64,000 nucleotides of DNA from the NCBI GenBank assembly GCA_006212045.1, contig PZPK01000025.1:1-64000 (forward strand), read 5' to 3'. A program made the translations under genes and the position numbers. This DNA is from Oleiphilus sp. (lineage in GTDB: Bacteria > Pseudomonadota > Gammaproteobacteria > Pseudomonadales > Oleiphilaceae). The notes beneath the pieces were generated by a model. That model searched no databases. It saw only the letters and a program-made list of their open reading frames with translations, and had not been told where the DNA came from. The number at the start of each line of letters is the position of its first letter. Position 1 is the first letter of the stretch. This document shows, piece after piece, positions 37,365-48,294 of the stretch.

Positions 37365-38179
37365 CAGGTTCTCACCTCTGTCATTTGCTTTAGCATTTCC
37401 CGACTTTTCAAGGATCTGCCGTTCAATGCCTGATCAATCAGGTATCGCATCATACGCTTAGCTTGCCTGCTTCTCCTGCTTTGGGTTTCGACTGGTACTT
37501 CCTTGTCTTCGGTGGCGGCCGAAGGCATTAAACTGGCATCACCTGTCGTAACCCCAGCCTCGCCGTCGGGACAATCCCGAGACAGCCATAGCAAGGTATC
37601 TCCACGATAAACAGACGAATTGTGTTCTAACGGATTCTGGCATAACTCGAAAACACCATCCTCCGTAAGATAGTAGTCTTGCTCTGGCTCGATCAAAGCA
37701 CCTCCACCACAGCCCTGAAAGTCCGGCTTGAGACCAAGATCTCCGAGCAATCGCAATTCGAAGCGGCGCAGGGGAATCTCCAGTAAAGACGACTGGCTGA
37801 GCTCCGACAGCGCTTGGCTGTAAAACACGAAAATGTCACCCAGCGCTACCCAAGGCGGAGCCAGATACAACAACAACTCGTTCAGATAATAGGCACAGTA
37901 CAGACGCTTGCCAAACAGGGAAATCGGCAACGAGGGTGATTCGTAAGCCGTCAATGTTTTGAGCTCACTGCGCCCGGCCCAGCTTAGCAGAAGTGGCTGA
38001 AAAACCTGCAGTTGGGCGGCCCCGGAAGATTTTTTCCTGCCAGCCCCCCTGGCAACAAGACGCACATAACCGTAGTCCCGGGTAAACACATCCAACAGAT
38101 AACTGTTTTCCTTGAATGGGCTGCGGTGTAATACATACGCCGGCTGGGCTTCGACGGTGGACCGGCTCTCCTGCACCAT
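37364..38179 (-). CDS. recO: DNA repair protein RecO
   Basis: RecO anneals DNA and loads RecA with RecR. The N-terminal OB-fold contains [19 protein letters not shown], followed by the helical domain with [10 protein letters not shown]. At 271 residues it is about 30 longer than usual. The extra length falls in a Ser/Thr/Glu-rich insert at roughly 205-235, before the final helix. The family's optional zinc-finger cysteines are not all present (one CGGG remains). It lies between era and pdxJ. Confidence 0.93.
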   Translation of the reverse strand: MVQESRSTVEAQPAYVLHRSPFKENSYLLDVFTRDYGYVRLVARGAGRKKSSGAAQLQVFQPLLLSWAGRSELKTLTAYESPSLPISLFGKRLYCAYYLNELLLYLAPPWVALGDIFVFYSQALSELSQSSLLEIPLRRFELRLLGDLGLKPDFQGCGGGALIEPEQDYYLTEDGVFELCQNPLEHNSSVYRGDTLLWLSRDCPDGEAGVTTGDASLMPSAATEDKEVPVETQSRRSRQAKRMMRYLIDQALNGRSLKSREMLKQMTEVRT

Positions 38180-38216
38180 TTTAAGCTCCCGATCGAGGCT
38201 CTGAACTCAGCAACGC

Positions 38217-39146
38217 TTATTCGTCACGATAACCAAGACTGCGCAACGCACGCTCATCATCTGACCAGCCACTTTTGACCTTGACCCAAAGGTTCAGCAT
38301 CACCTTGCTATCGAACAGTCGCTCCATTTCCTTACGCGCATCCCGGCCAATAATCTTGATCTGCTCACCTTTATCCCCGATGACGATTTTCTTCTGGCCG
38401 GAGCGTTCAACCAGAATCAGGGCACTGACATGCAGCACCTTTTTATCGGTCTTGAATTCTTCAATCTCTACCGTTACCGAATAGGGCAGTTCTTCTCCCA
38501 GTTGGCGCATCAACTTTTCCCTGACCAGTTCGGCCGCGAGAAAACGTTGACTGCGATCCGTCACCTGATCTTCCGGAAAATAATGAAAACCTTCCGGCAA
38601 AAAACCTTCTATCAGACTTTCGAGCCGGTCTACATTATGGCCATGCTTGGCTGAAACCGGAATAATCTGTTTAAAATCAAACTTCTCGGAGAGTACCTGC
38701 AAATGTGGCAACAGGGCTGCTTTTTCCTTACTTTGGTCTACTTTGTTGACGGCCAAAATAACTGGAGCGCGGCACGCTGCAACTTTCTCAAGCACCAGCT
38801 CGTCTTCCTTCGTCCACTTGGTTCGATCAACCAGAAAAACGACCAGATCGACATCCTGCAATGCGCTGGATGCCGCCTTGTTCATATACCGATTGATCGC
38901 TTTGTGTTCTTTCAGGTGCAAGCCCGGTGTATCGACGTATATGACCTGCTTGTCGCCTGATGTTTTAATTCCGAGAATCTGGTGTCGGGTGGTTTGCGGT
39001 TTCTTTGAGGTGATACTGAGTTTCTGACCAAGAAGCCGGTTCATCAGCGTCGACTTTCCGACATTTGGCCGCCCGACAATGGATACATAGCCGCAACGGG
39101 TGGGCGTTTCCGGTTCAGCACTGGTCGGGCTATGCTCGTTCGTCAT
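38217..39146 (-). CDS. era: GTPase Era
   Basis: Era is an essential GTPase that binds the 3' end of 16S rRNA and helps assemble the 30S subunit. The 309-residue protein has G1 GRPNVGKST (25-33), switch DTPGLH, G4 NKVD, and a C-terminal KH domain with the [11 protein letters not shown] loop. Its start overlaps the rnc stop by four bases (ATGA), so the two are coupled as in most gammaproteobacteria. Confidence 0.97.
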   Translation of the reverse strand: MTNEHSPTSAEPETPTRCGYVSIVGRPNVGKSTLMNRLLGQKLSITSKKPQTTRHQILGIKTSGDKQVIYVDTPGLHLKEHKAINRYMNKAASSALQDVDLVVFLVDRTKWTKEDELVLEKVAACRAPVILAVNKVDQSKEKAALLPHLQVLSEKFDFKQIIPVSAKHGHNVDRLESLIEGFLPEGFHYFPEDQVTDRSQRFLAAELVREKLMRQLGEELPYSVTVEIEEFKTDKKVLHVSALILVERSGQKKIVIGDKGEQIKIIGRDARKEMERLFDSKVMLNLWVKVKSGWSDDERALRSLGYRDE

Positions 39147-39823
39147 GATTTTTCCAACTGCTTGAGTGCCGCCATAGCGGCCTCTTGTTCAGCGATGCGC
39201 CGGCTTGAACCGGTGCCATGGGTTTCGATCTGATAGTCACTCAAGGTGCAAACCACACTGAATGTCTGGTCATGCGCCTCTCCACTCACTTCCACTACCT
39301 GATAATCAGGCAGATTTTTCTTCAGGGACTGGAGATATTCCTGCAGACGCGTCTTAGGATCTTTGGCGGTCTTGTCGAGAGTCAGCGCATCAAGTCGTCC
39401 GCTATACCAGGAAAGAATCGTATCACGTACCTGATCGTGTGAGCTGTCCAGGTAAATGGCTCCGATAATGGACTCAACGGCGTCTGCCAGAATGGAATCC
39501 CGTCGAAATCCCCCGGACTTCAACTCACCTGCCCCCAAACGCAGACATCCCCCCAGCTCAAATTCCTTGCCGATTTCAGCCAGCGTAACACCTTTGACAA
39601 GCGAGGCTCGCAGCCTGCTCATCTGGCCTTCTTTGGCATTCGGAAAGCGCTGATAGAGATATTCAGCGATGACAAAACTCAAAATCGAGTCGCCCAGGTA
39701 CTCCAGACGCTCATTGTTCGGGCCCTTGTAGCTGCGGTGAGTCAACGCCAGATTCAGGAGACTTCTGTCCCTGAACTGGTAGCCGAGGCGCTTTTCCAGT
39801 CGCCCGAGTTCTCTATCCGTCAC
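39143..39823 (-). CDS. rnc: Ribonuclease III
   Basis: RNase III cuts double-stranded RNA during rRNA processing and mRNA decay. The 226-residue enzyme has the signature [10 protein letters not shown] with acidic metal ligands E41 and D45, a second site in [14 protein letters not shown], and a C-terminal dsRNA-binding domain. It lies in the lepB-DUF4845-rnc-era-recO order and overlaps era by four bases. Confidence 0.97.
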   Translation of the reverse strand: MTDRELGRLEKRLGYQFRDRSLLNLALTHRSYKGPNNERLEYLGDSILSFVIAEYLYQRFPNAKEGQMSRLRASLVKGVTLAEIGKEFELGGCLRLGAGELKSGGFRRDSILADAVESIIGAIYLDSSHDQVRDTILSWYSGRLDALTLDKTAKDPKTRLQEYLQSLKKNLPDYQVVEVSGEAHDQTFSVVCTLSDYQIETHGTGSSRRIAEQEAAMAALKQLEKS

Positions 39824-39871
39824 CGTTCCTCAAACCTGTCTGCATGGCTCACCGCCGACCCAACCCATGTT

Positions 39872-40261
39872 TCAATAATTAAACAGGCGTTCTTCTTTGA
39901 AAACAACTACAGCATCAATGTTGCTGTATAAATTGACCCGTTTTTCATAATCTATCGAAATAGAAAGCAGACCGTCTTCCATTTCAACAAGCACGGCATC
40001 ATCGTAATCGAAATCACGCACATTATTTGTCTGCAAACGCAATTTGAACCGTTTATCGACCTCGCGCTCATTCATTTCTTCCAGCCCCGCCTCGGTTTCG
40101 AAGGAGTCTGCGACCGACATAATCGCCCAGTGATCAAAGTATACGGGATACAGTTTAAACGCGGCCAACAGAATCAGGGCAGCCATGCCCAGACAGATAA
40201 GAATTATTATTGCTGAGGCGCCCGTTTGGTTCGCCAGAGACTTAGGCTCATTTGCAAGCAT
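39872..40261 (-). CDS. DUF4845 membrane protein
   Basis: The 129-residue protein has one N-terminal transmembrane helix (about 16-38) preceded by a Gly/Ala-rich motif (QTGASAIIIL). A small periplasmic domain follows. It matches DUF4845, regularly found between lepB and rnc in gammaproteobacteria and resembling pseudopilin-like single-pass proteins. The function is unknown. The conserved position suggests a link with protein export or rRNA processing, but none is shown. Confidence 0.88.
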   Translation of the reverse strand: MLANEPKSLANQTGASAIIILICLGMAALILLAAFKLYPVYFDHWAIMSVADSFETEAGLEEMNEREVDKRFKLRLQTNNVRDFDYDDAVLVEMEDGLLSISIDYEKRVNLYSNIDAVVVFKEERLFNY

Positions 40262-40372
40262 GCATTATCCTCGAGAGTTGTTTTTCTACTGCCTTGTTTT
40301 ATGACACTTTTAAGCGTAGCTGTCCCCCGAAGATAACTCAATCAAGAATCCGCAGGGATGATGCCTGCCTGT

Positions 40373-41179
40373 TTACTCGATACCACCAACTCTGGAAAAA
40401 CTGGGAATGGATGTCAGCGATTTCCATTGCATCCAGATTGCGAACGCCTTGCCGACAACCAATTCGTCCGGGACGAACTCCCAATAACGGCTATCGTTAC
40501 TGTTGTCGCGGTTGTCTCCCATCACGAAGTAACTGTTTTCGGGCACAAGCCACTCGCCCTCGCCCTCAAGATTGGCACGACGCTGATCTTCGTAAATGTG
40601 ATGTGTCACGTCGCCTAATTGCTCTTCAAACAGTTTAAGTGGCTGCAAATTGGCCAGGTGTTTTTCCGGTACCAGCTCACCATTGATGAACAACTGCTTG
40701 TCAGCATAGCGAATCTTATCACCCGGCAGGCCGACGACCCGCTTGATATAATTGGTTTTGCCATCTGCAGGAAACTTGAACACCATGACATCACCGCGCT
40801 GTGGATCGTCGATCTCCAGCACTTTGGTGCCGGCAACCGGCAAGCGCAGTCCATAGGCAAACTTGTTCACGAGAATAAAGTCGCCAACCTCCAGCGTAGG
40901 CAGCATCGACCCGGAAGGAATCTGAAACGGTTCGACCAGAAAGGAACGCAATACCAGAACGATGGCAAGTACCGGGAAAAACGAGCGCGAGGTTTCGACC
41001 AACCAGGGCTCTTTAATGTCTGCCAACAGCTCGGCTTCGGCCGCCGCGCTTGCGCCTTGCGCCTGTATCTGACCCACCTTTTCGTCTCGGCCTTTCTTCC
41101 AAAGCACGATATCCATTAGCCAGACCAGACCCGTCGCAAACGTTAGTACGACCAGTACCAGGGGAAAATCTATATCCAT
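40373..41179 (-). CDS. lepB: Signal peptidase I
   Basis: LepB removes signal peptides from exported proteins at the inner membrane. The 268-residue protein has two N-terminal TM helices, catalytic S91 in IPSGSMLPTL and general base K146 in NYIKRVVGLPGD. Both residue numbers are identical to E. coli LepB. The box E motif GDNRDNSNDSRYWG-type is present as MGDNRDNSNDSRYWEF. It follows lepA on the same strand. Confidence 0.97.
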   Translation of the reverse strand: MDIDFPLVLVVLTFATGLVWLMDIVLWKKGRDEKVGQIQAQGASAAAEAELLADIKEPWLVETSRSFFPVLAIVLVLRSFLVEPFQIPSGSMLPTLEVGDFILVNKFAYGLRLPVAGTKVLEIDDPQRGDVMVFKFPADGKTNYIKRVVGLPGDKIRYADKQLFINGELVPEKHLANLQPLKLFEEQLGDVTHHIYEDQRRANLEGEGEWLVPENSYFVMGDNRDNSNDSRYWEFVPDELVVGKAFAIWMQWKSLTSIPSFSRVGGIE

Positions 41180-41281
41180 GAAACTCTCAGTTCTCTCTTT
41201 GATACGCGCTGGATTTGGAGCGGCCCTTGGCTTGAATCACTGCAGCAACGGCCCTGCTATGCCACCCGCAACCAACACAGG

Positions 41282-43081
41282 TTAGCTGTCCACTTTTAGT
41301 ACGGCCAGGAAGGCTTCCTGCGGAATCTCCACGCTGCCTACCTGCTTCATGCGTTTTTTACCTTCTTTTTGCTTCTGAAGCAGTTTTTTCTTACGGCTGA
41401 CATCACCACCGTAACACTTGGCCGTGACATTTTTACGTAAGGCTTTAACCGTTTGTCTCGCGATAATATGCCCGCCAATTGCTGCCTGAATCGCGACATC
41501 AAACATTTGTCTTGGGATCAACTCCTTCATTTTTTCACAAAGCAAGCGCCCCTTGGATTGAGCATTGTCCTTGTGAATGATCAGCGCCAGAGCGTCGACC
41601 TTATCTCCGTTGATCATCACGTCCAGTTTCACCAGATTGGCCACTTCAAAACGGACAAACTGATAGTCCAGCGATGCAAAGCCGCGACTAACGCTTTTCA
41701 CACGATCAAAAAAGTCGAGTACAACTTCGCCCATCGGCAGATCATAGCGTAATGCGACCTGTCCGCCCACGAACTGCATGTCCCTCTGGACACCGCGTTT
41801 CTCTACACACAGACTAATGACATTTCCCAAGTACTCTTGCGGAACCAGTATGTTGGCCTCGCAAATCGGTTCGCGCATTTCCTCAATAGCTCCGGGATCC
41901 GGCAGTCTCGAGGGATTGTCCACCTGCGTCACCTCACCGTTACGCAGCAAGACTTCGTAGATAACAGTGGGGGCTGTGGTGAGCAGATCCAGATCATATT
42001 CGCGCTCCAGGCGCTCCTGGATAATCTCCATGTGCAGCATGCCCAGAAAGCCGCATCGAAAGCCAAAACCCAGCGCATCGGATGTTTCAGGCTCGTAGTG
42101 GAGAGAGGCATCGTTCAGCGTCAGTTTTTCAAGCGCCTCACGAAACGCCTCATAATCATCTGAACTGACTGGAAACAGCGCTGCATATACCTGTGGCTGT
42201 ACTTTTTTGAAGCCCGGCAATTGCGCCACATCAGGCGTTTTGGCGGAAGTAATGGTATCCCCGACCGGTGCACCATGAATATCCTTGATGCCGGCCACGA
42301 TAAAGCCCACTTCACCGGCCTTCAGAATACCTGTTTCGTGCCGCTTGGGCGTAAAGACGCCGATTGAGTCGACTTGCTCAATCTTGCCAGTAGATTTGAT
42401 CATGATCCGCTCGCTCTTCTTGAGCGTTCCCTGCATGACCCGCACCAGCGACACCACACCGAGATAGTTATCGAACCATGAATCAATGATCAGCGCCTGC
42501 AAATCATTGTCGGTATCACCCTCAGGAGGCGGCACCGCTGCGATCAGCGCTTCGAGCACCTCTTCTACACCCATGCCACTTTTGGCACTGCAGGGCACGG
42601 CATCCGTCGCGTCGATACCAATAATGTCCTCGATTTCCTGCTTCACACGATCAGGCTCGGCCTGGGGCAAGTCCATTTTATTGAGGATAGGCAATACTTC
42701 AAGCCCCATCTCGATCGCGGTATAGCAGTTTGCTACGGACTGCGCTTCGACCCCTTGTCCGGCATCCACTACCAGCAGAGCGCCTTCACATGCCGCAAGC
42801 GACCGGGAGACTTCATAGGAAAAGTCCACGTGCCCGGGCGTATCGATAAAATTAAGCTGGTAGGTTTCCCCATCTTTCGCGGTGTAGTTGAGCGTGACGC
42901 TCTGCGCCTTGATGGTAATGCCGCGCTCACGCTCGATATCCATGGAATCCAGCACCTGCGCCTCCATTTCGCGCTCGCTGAGACCACCACATACCTGAAT
43001 AAAGCGGTCGGCCAATGTGGATTTACCATGGTCGATATGGGCAATGATCGAAAAATTACGTATATGCTGGAGACTACTCAC
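41282..43081 (-). CDS. lepA: Elongation factor 4 (LepA)
   Basis: LepA is a ribosome-binding GTPase that promotes back-translocation or initiation and 30S biogenesis. The 599-residue protein has G1 [11 protein letters not shown]3 DTPGHVDF, G4 NKMD and the unique C-terminal domain with ECYGGD-type RNA-binding residues ([19 protein letters not shown]). The length matches the family. It heads the lepA-lepB-rnc-era direction. Confidence 0.98.
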   Translation of the reverse strand: MSSLQHIRNFSIIAHIDHGKSTLADRFIQVCGGLSEREMEAQVLDSMDIERERGITIKAQSVTLNYTAKDGETYQLNFIDTPGHVDFSYEVSRSLAACEGALLVVDAGQGVEAQSVANCYTAIEMGLEVLPILNKMDLPQAEPDRVKQEIEDIIGIDATDAVPCSAKSGMGVEEVLEALIAAVPPPEGDTDNDLQALIIDSWFDNYLGVVSLVRVMQGTLKKSERIMIKSTGKIEQVDSIGVFTPKRHETGILKAGEVGFIVAGIKDIHGAPVGDTITSAKTPDVAQLPGFKKVQPQVYAALFPVSSDDYEAFREALEKLTLNDASLHYEPETSDALGFGFRCGFLGMLHMEIIQERLEREYDLDLLTTAPTVIYEVLLRNGEVTQVDNPSRLPDPGAIEEMREPICEANILVPQEYLGNVISLCVEKRGVQRDMQFVGGQVALRYDLPMGEVVLDFFDRVKSVSRGFASLDYQFVRFEVANLVKLDVMINGDKVDALALIIHKDNAQSKGRLLCEKMKELIPRQMFDVAIQAAIGGHIIARQTVKALRKNVTAKCYGGDVSRKKKLLQKQKEGKKRMKQVGSVEIPQEAFLAVLKVDS

Positions 43082-43194
43082 TGATGGCTTACACTCAAAG
43101 GCTTTGGATCTGATCCGGGAAATACAGAGCCGGGCATTCTAAAGTATTTACCGGGCGTTTGCTAAGAAAAGCAGACAATTTGGCGCCGCCAGGC

Positions 43195-44496
43195 TCAGTC
43201 ATCATCTCTGACATAGCGGGACAACAGGTCCTGACCGTTGAATTCCGCTTTCAACACCGAAATAAAGGTGTAAACACCCACCAGTTTTCGATTCAGAAAC
43301 ACAAACTCTTTTGGCGGCACCTTAAAATAACGACTGATCGCCGAGCGCGCGGCACGCCGGGCAATTCTGGATGGCAAATCACTGTCTGCCCAACAGTATT
43401 CACCCTGCGAATTCAGAACGACCTGGTCACTCTCGCCATAATCACGGGCCAAAGGTTCCAGCACAGAAATACAAATGGCGCCAAATTCATGCAATACCTT
43501 CTCTGGCCAGTCTTCGTGCATAAAATGCAGAGCGATCCCGCCCTTCACGACGGCATCCAGGTCAGCACGGTAGGCTGCATCGATCATTTGGCACACCGGC
43601 TCAATAAACTTGAGCGGATATTTCTGCACCGCGCCAAAGTCCAGCAACACGATTTGATCCCGATTGCCATCCTGGTCAACCCTGATCCGGTAGTTGCCAA
43701 AATTCGGGTCCGTCTGTATTTCGTGCCAGACATACAGCTCGTTCAGGAACAACTCCAGCGCGCCTCTTGCCAGCGCATTGCGGCGTTCCAGCGATAAAGC
43801 CGCAACACTGTTGCTGGAGATCGATTCGCCGGACTCATAACTCGTCGCCAGAACGTGGCCTGTGGAGTAATCGAAATAGACTGAGGGCACCACGAAACGA
43901 CGATCCGTTCGCAGTAAACTGTGAAAATGATCCGTGGTCTGTGCTTCGAGCAGGTAGTCAACTTCTCGGTGCATCATCAGCCTGACCTCTTCCAGCCAGC
44001 CATCAAAAGTTGGCCCCGCGGAAACGATGCGGGCCAGCTTGAGCAGCTGCGCCACCGCATCAAGATCTGCATCAACGGCCTGAGCAACGCCCGGATACTG
44101 CACTTTCAGGCAGATCTGTTCGCCACTGGTTTTGATCACAGCACGATGCACTTGCCCTAACGAGGCAGATCCGATCGGCTCCTCTTCGATCTCCAGCTGC
44201 GCCATCTTTTGAGGCCCCAGTTCCTGATACAAAACGCCTCGAATCACTGACCAATCCAGCGAATGGGTTTTATCCTCCAGCGTGTGGAGCGCTTCCGTCA
44301 CCTCGGGCGGCAGAAAATGCTCGCCATAGAGCGCCATCACTTGGCCGATCTTGACGACACTCCCTTTGAGTTTCCCCAGCTCCTCGACCAGATAGTGCGC
44401 CTGTTCAGATAATATTCTGGAACGTTTGTCCTCTCGCGAGGCCTTGCCACTGAACAACGACATGGTCATATGACCGGCAAGACGGGAACCCGCCAC
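43195..44496 (-). CDS. ABC1/UbiB-like atypical kinase (N-terminus uncertain)
   Basis: This is an ABC1/AarF-family protein with the KxGQ motif (VVKIGQVMAL), the A-rich loop region IGSASLGQVHRA, the nucleotide lysine in CLKVQYPG, and the DxNxGN-like and DFG motifs (DPNFGNY, LLDFGAVQ). It lacks the two C-terminal TM helices of true UbiB. Family members support ubiquinone or lipid metabolism. The only canonical start is GTG at 44496. The frame stays open to 44634 and encodes a family-like SEIKTGSFERRLSLTRAGL just upstream, so the real start may be an unusual codon, for example ATC at 44577 behind GGAGGGG. Confidence 0.85.
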   Translation of the reverse strand: MAGSRLAGHMTMSLFSGKASREDKRSRILSEQAHYLVEELGKLKGSVVKIGQVMALYGEHFLPPEVTEALHTLEDKTHSLDWSVIRGVLYQELGPQKMAQLEIEEEPIGSASLGQVHRAVIKTSGEQICLKVQYPGVAQAVDADLDAVAQLLKLARIVSAGPTFDGWLEEVRLMMHREVDYLLEAQTTDHFHSLLRTDRRFVVPSVYFDYSTGHVLATSYESGESISSNSVAALSLERRNALARGALELFLNELYVWHEIQTDPNFGNYRIRVDQDGNRDQIVLLDFGAVQKYPLKFIEPVCQMIDAAYRADLDAVVKGGIALHFMHEDWPEKVLHEFGAICISVLEPLARDYGESDQVVLNSQGEYCWADSDLPSRIARRAARSAISRYFKVPPKEFVFLNRKLVGVYTFISVLKAEFNGQDLLSRYVRDDD

Positions 44497-44621
44497 CAGG
44501 CCTGCACGCGTCAGACTGAGCCGGCGCTCGAAACTACCTGTTTTGATTTCGGACAGAACACTTTTTGGCTTAACGATGCAAGCGCCCCCTCCCGAAACCG
44601 GGTTCCAGGAGCTGAAGACTG

Positions 44622-45578
44622 CTAGCCAACTTTTTCACCTTTCGCCTGTTTGTCTGCATGATAGGACGAACGCACCAACGGTCCACTTGCCACATGCTTG
44701 AAGCCCATTTTTTTGCCAAGCTCAGCCAGTGCGTCGAATTCTTCTGGTCTGACAAATCGCTCAAGCGCTAAATGATCTCGACTCGGTTGCAAATACTGCC
44801 CAAGCGTCAGCATATCCACTTTGTGCGCCCTGAGATCAGTCATCACCTGCTCTACCTCCGCGATTTCTTCACCAATGCCCAGCATCAAACCGGATTTGGT
44901 CAGGGTTTCCGGCACCAGCTCCTTGTAACCCTCCAGCAGATCAAGTGACCAGTCATAATCGGAGCCCGGCCGTACTTTTTTATACAGCGAGGGCACTGTT
45001 TCAAGGTTATGGTTAAACACATCCGGCGGTGTCTGCTTCAATACTTCCAGCGCAACATCCATGCGCCCTCTGAAATCAGGCACCAGCACTTCTATCTGGA
45101 TGTTTTCGGAACGCGCACGGGTCTCCCGGATACAGTCAACAAAGTGTTGGGCTCCGCCATCCCGGAGGTCATCACGATCCACAGACGTAATCACAACATA
45201 GCTCAAACCCATGTCTGCAATGGCTTCTGCCAGCTCTCTGGGCTCGTCCTGATTCAGGGGATTCGGACGTCCATGCGCTACATCGCAAAAAGGACAGCGC
45301 CGGGTACAGATATCTCCCATGATCATGAAGGTTGCGGTACCACCGCCAAAACACTCCCCCAGATTGGGGCAGGAAGCTTCTTCACAGACTGTGTGCAAGC
45401 CGTGCTTGCGCAATTTCCGCTTGATTTCATCAATTCTGGGCGTAGCTGGAATACGCACCCGTATCCAATCTGGCTTGCGCGGCATTTTGTCTGTCGGAAT
45501 CACCTTGACCGGAATACGGGCGACCTTGTCCGCACCGCGCATTTTTTCGCCCTGCTGGACGGGTTTTCGCTGTGTCAT
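44622..45578 (-). CDS. lipA: Lipoyl synthase
   Basis: LipA inserts two sulfur atoms into octanoyl chains on lipoyl domains by radical SAM chemistry. The 318-residue enzyme has the auxiliary cluster cysteines C65, C70 and C76, and the SAM cluster C91-x3-C95-x2-C98. The C-terminal RSSYHAD supplies the serine ligand to the auxiliary cluster. It sits three bases after lipB. NfuA, encoded in the same window, is the carrier known to resupply its cluster. Confidence 0.98.
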   Translation of the reverse strand: MTQRKPVQQGEKMRGADKVARIPVKVIPTDKMPRKPDWIRVRIPATPRIDEIKRKLRKHGLHTVCEEASCPNLGECFGGGTATFMIMGDICTRRCPFCDVAHGRPNPLNQDEPRELAEAIADMGLSYVVITSVDRDDLRDGGAQHFVDCIRETRARSENIQIEVLVPDFRGRMDVALEVLKQTPPDVFNHNLETVPSLYKKVRPGSDYDWSLDLLEGYKELVPETLTKSGLMLGIGEEIAEVEQVMTDLRAHKVDMLTLGQYLQPSRDHLALERFVRPEEFDALAELGKKMGFKHVASGPLVRSSYHADKQAKGEKVG

Positions 45579-45581
45579 AAT

Positions 45582-46271
45582 TTAGTTCTGCATTGACTCA
45601 CAATAATCCATTTGGATGCTGTCATATCCAAAAGCTTCCTGGATGACTGAGATCAGCCGCCCAGCGACCGGTTCCATCGGCTCGGTATCAGGGTAATCTG
45701 CAAGCTGCGCCATTTCCAGCTCGCTGTAGCCACAAGGATTGATGCGCTGAAATGGCTCCATATCCATATCGACATTCAGGGACAGGCCATGAAAGGATTT
45801 GCCCTTGCGAATGCGCAAACCAATCGACGCGATCTTTTTACCATCGACATACACGCCCGGGGCATCCTGCCTCGCTTCCGCTTGTAGCGCATAACAGCGC
45901 AACGTCCGGATAATTGACTGTTCGATCCGGGATACCAGCTCTCGCGCCCCAATCCCAAGGCGCTCAATATCCAGCATCAGATAGAGCACCAATTGTCCGG
46001 GACCATGGTATGTCACCTGGCCTCCACGATCGACCTGTATCACCGGAATATCCCCTGGAGCCAGCACATGCTCTGCCTTACCGGCTTGCCCTTGCGTGAA
46101 TACAGAAGGATGCTGCAACAACCAGATTTCATCGAGAGTGTCAGGCCCACGACGATCGGTAAACGTCTGCATCGCATGCCAAACCGGCTCATAGGGGCTC
46201 AGGCCATGAAACATCTTAACCACCAGAGCCGTCTCCGGTGACACCGCTCCGGACTTTGTATTCTCGGACAA
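45582..46271 (-). CDS. lipB: Lipoyl(octanoyl) transferase
   Basis: LipB moves octanoate from ACP to apo-lipoyl domains, forming the substrate of LipA. The 229-residue enzyme has the acyl-binding cysteine C180 in [12 protein letters not shown], lysine K146 in [10 protein letters not shown], and the [14 protein letters not shown] block. It lies between ybeD and lipA in the conserved dacA-ybeD-lipB-lipA order, three bases before lipA. Confidence 0.97.
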   Translation of the reverse strand: MSENTKSGAVSPETALVVKMFHGLSPYEPVWHAMQTFTDRRGPDTLDEIWLLQHPSVFTQGQAGKAEHVLAPGDIPVIQVDRGGQVTYHGPGQLVLYLMLDIERLGIGARELVSRIEQSIIRTLRCYALQAEARQDAPGVYVDGKKIASIGLRIRKGKSFHGLSLNVDMDMEPFQRINPCGYSELEMAQLADYPDTEPMEPVAGRLISVIQEAFGYDSIQMDYCESMQN

Positions 46272-46306
46272 ACTGACCTCCGCGAGCTTGAAACAACGGG
46301 TCCGGT

Positions 46307-46585
46307 TTACAGGACCATCTTAACGCAGCTGAGTTTCATTAATTCCTGGTGCATACCGGCCAACTGATCCTTGCCGGTCGCCCATATACTGAAACGCAAG
46401 GAGACAAAAGTTGCCTTGCGACTGGCAACCTTTACGATGCTTTTCCGATCGAAGCCCTGATCAAAGCGCTCAATGACTTCACTCACCTGCACTTCAAAGT
46501 CCTGCTCGTTGGTTCCAATCACTTTAATCGGGTAATCGAGCGGAAATTCAATCTTGGGCGCTTTTGGCGCCTGATCTTTAGTCAT
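46307..46585 (-). CDS. ybeD: YbeD/DUF493 family protein
   Basis: The 92-residue protein matches DUF493, an ACT-like fold found next to lipB and dacA in many gammaproteobacteria. Visible features are [11 protein letters not shown] at the start and VTKAT-like central strand [13 protein letters not shown]. The function is not known; regulation of lipoate metabolism has been proposed from context. Its start overlaps the dacA stop (TAATG). Confidence 0.93.
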   Translation of the reverse strand: MTKDQAPKAPKIEFPLDYPIKVIGTNEQDFEVQVSEVIERFDQGFDRKSIVKVASRKATFVSLRFSIWATGKDQLAGMHQELMKLSCVKMVL

Positions 46586-47742
46586 TACGCAAACAGGCTC
46601 ATAAAAAACAACTTGATCCAGTCCCAGATACGTTTGAAAAAGCTTCCTTCCTCCACTGAATTTAGTGCAACCAGCGGCTCATTGACAATAATTTTATCAT
46701 CCAGCTTCACAACCAGACGGCCAAGCTCATCGCCGACAGACAATGGCGCCTTGATAACCGGCTCAATATCCATCTGAGCCTGTAGCTCGCTTTTCTGCCC
46801 TCTGGGAATGGTGACCACTACCTGGTCGGCGACCCCCATCGACACTTCATCACTGGCGCCTGACCAGATCCGCGCATTCGTCAATGCATGTCCGGCGTCA
46901 TACAAGGCATGCGTTTCATAGTAGCGAAAACCATAATTCAACAGTTTTTGCGTTTCGCGCGCCCGCGCATCTTCGCTATTGGTTCCCATCACCACACTGA
47001 TCAGTCGCATACCGTCACGCTCTGCCGATGCCACAAGACAGTAACCGGCAGCTTCAGTATGCCCGGTCTTCAGACCGTCTACCGATTTGTCGCGCCACAA
47101 CAAGCGATTTCGGTTGGGCTGACGAATATTGTTATAGGTAAAGTATTTTTCAGAATAGAGCGCATACTGTTCCGGAAAGTCATTAATAATGGCACGAGCC
47201 AAAATAGCCAAATCAAAGGCAGTCGACTGATGCTCTTCGTCAGGCAAGCCGGTCGCATTCTTAAAGTAGCTGCCACGCATCCCCAAAACTGCGGCTTGCT
47301 GGTTCATAATATCGGCAAACGCGCCCTCACTGCCCGCGACATACTCGGCCAATGCGATACTCGCATCGTTGCCGGACTGAATAATGACCCCTTTCAAGAG
47401 ATCTTCCAGCAAGACCTTGGTACCTTCTTTGATAAACATCTTTGAACCGCCAGTCTTCCAGGCCTTCACGCTGACCGGCACTTCGTCGAAAAGGTTGATA
47501 TTGCCTTGCGCCACCTCACTTTCAACAATGTAAGCGGTCATCATCTTGGTCAGACTCGCAGGGGGCAATTGCTCACTGCTATTATGCTCCACGATAATTT
47601 CGCCGCTGGTCGCGTCCATCAGTATGTAGGATTTTGCGGAAACCTGCGGAGGTGAAGGAATTAACGCCGGCTTGGCTTGCAAACAGGCCGAAAGGACCAG
47701 CATTAGGACAGCAAAAAGAGACACATTCTGAAGTGTATTCAT
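46585..47742 (-). CDS. dacA: D-alanyl-D-alanine carboxypeptidase DacA (PBP5/6 type)
   Basis: This low-mass penicillin-binding protein trims the terminal D-Ala from peptidoglycan stems in the periplasm. From the ATG at 47742 it has a clear signal peptide. The SxxK nucleophile is S63 with K66 (PASLTKMM), SxN is at S123 (SGND), and KTG appears as LKTGHTE. The C-terminal amphipathic anchor (FFKRIWDWIKLFFMSLFA) tethers it to the membrane. A longer TTG frame (47796) adds residues before the signal peptide and is less likely. Confidence 0.95.
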   Translation of the reverse strand: MNTLQNVSLFAVLMLVLSACLQAKPALIPSPPQVSAKSYILMDATSGEIIVEHNSSEQLPPASLTKMMTAYIVESEVAQGNINLFDEVPVSVKAWKTGGSKMFIKEGTKVLLEDLLKGVIIQSGNDASIALAEYVAGSEGAFADIMNQQAAVLGMRGSYFKNATGLPDEEHQSTAFDLAILARAIINDFPEQYALYSEKYFTYNNIRQPNRNRLLWRDKSVDGLKTGHTEAAGYCLVASAERDGMRLISVVMGTNSEDARARETQKLLNYGFRYYETHALYDAGHALTNARIWSGASDEVSMGVADQVVVTIPRGQKSELQAQMDIEPVIKAPLSVGDELGRLVVKLDDKIIVNEPLVALNSVEEGSFFKRIWDWIKLFFMSLFA

Positions 47743-48294
47743 GGATAAAGTTAACCTGAGACGAATTAGAAGGGCATGCGCGAAACGCATTTCCAAGCAA
47801 TTTTGAGGCTGCAGAGTTTAACTGATTTCAAGCCTTGAATCACCCGTCTACTGAGCGAGAATCAAAACGTAATCCTTTGGTAAGGTCTTCGGTCAAAAAT
47901 GCGGTTATTTGAGGCCAATCAGCGCATAAACCGTTAACCTGCAGGATTCCGGCACGCGCGCCTGCCGCTTGCCCCGTGCCACGAACTCAAAACCATTGAA
48001 TTGTCCGTTACCGCCAGTACATTATTCTCTGCAAAGCGCAGAATACAAGGCACCGCTTAGAATCGATTGCTATTGCGTGTAACATACCAGAATGCAATTC
48101 CCTCGATACCGGTTCGAGCGCAGCAGCATCCTGATACCAGCAAAGACCCTGACGCCATGATCCTCCCGGATTTAAAACGTACTCTTTGCTCTCAAAAGAA
48201 TCGAACCGGGTCGCAATTATCGGCAAACACTCAACAAGGCGACATCTCGTTCGCTATCCAAACAGCGCGAATGGGCAGGTAGTTCAAGGAAAAT
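47743..48294. other. Long gap between dacA and the antiporter gene
   Basis: About 550 bases hold no frame I can support. Two short frames (48008-48226 minus, 48067-48282 plus) overlap each other and have neither family matches nor good ribosome sites. The region must include divergent promoters for dacA and the antiporter gene. No tRNA, terminator or clear repeat was found. Confidence 0.4.

Noticed and set aside
48067-48282. 71-codon plus-strand frame before the antiporter gene
   Set aside because: Overlaps an equally weak minus-strand frame and has no recognisable features.
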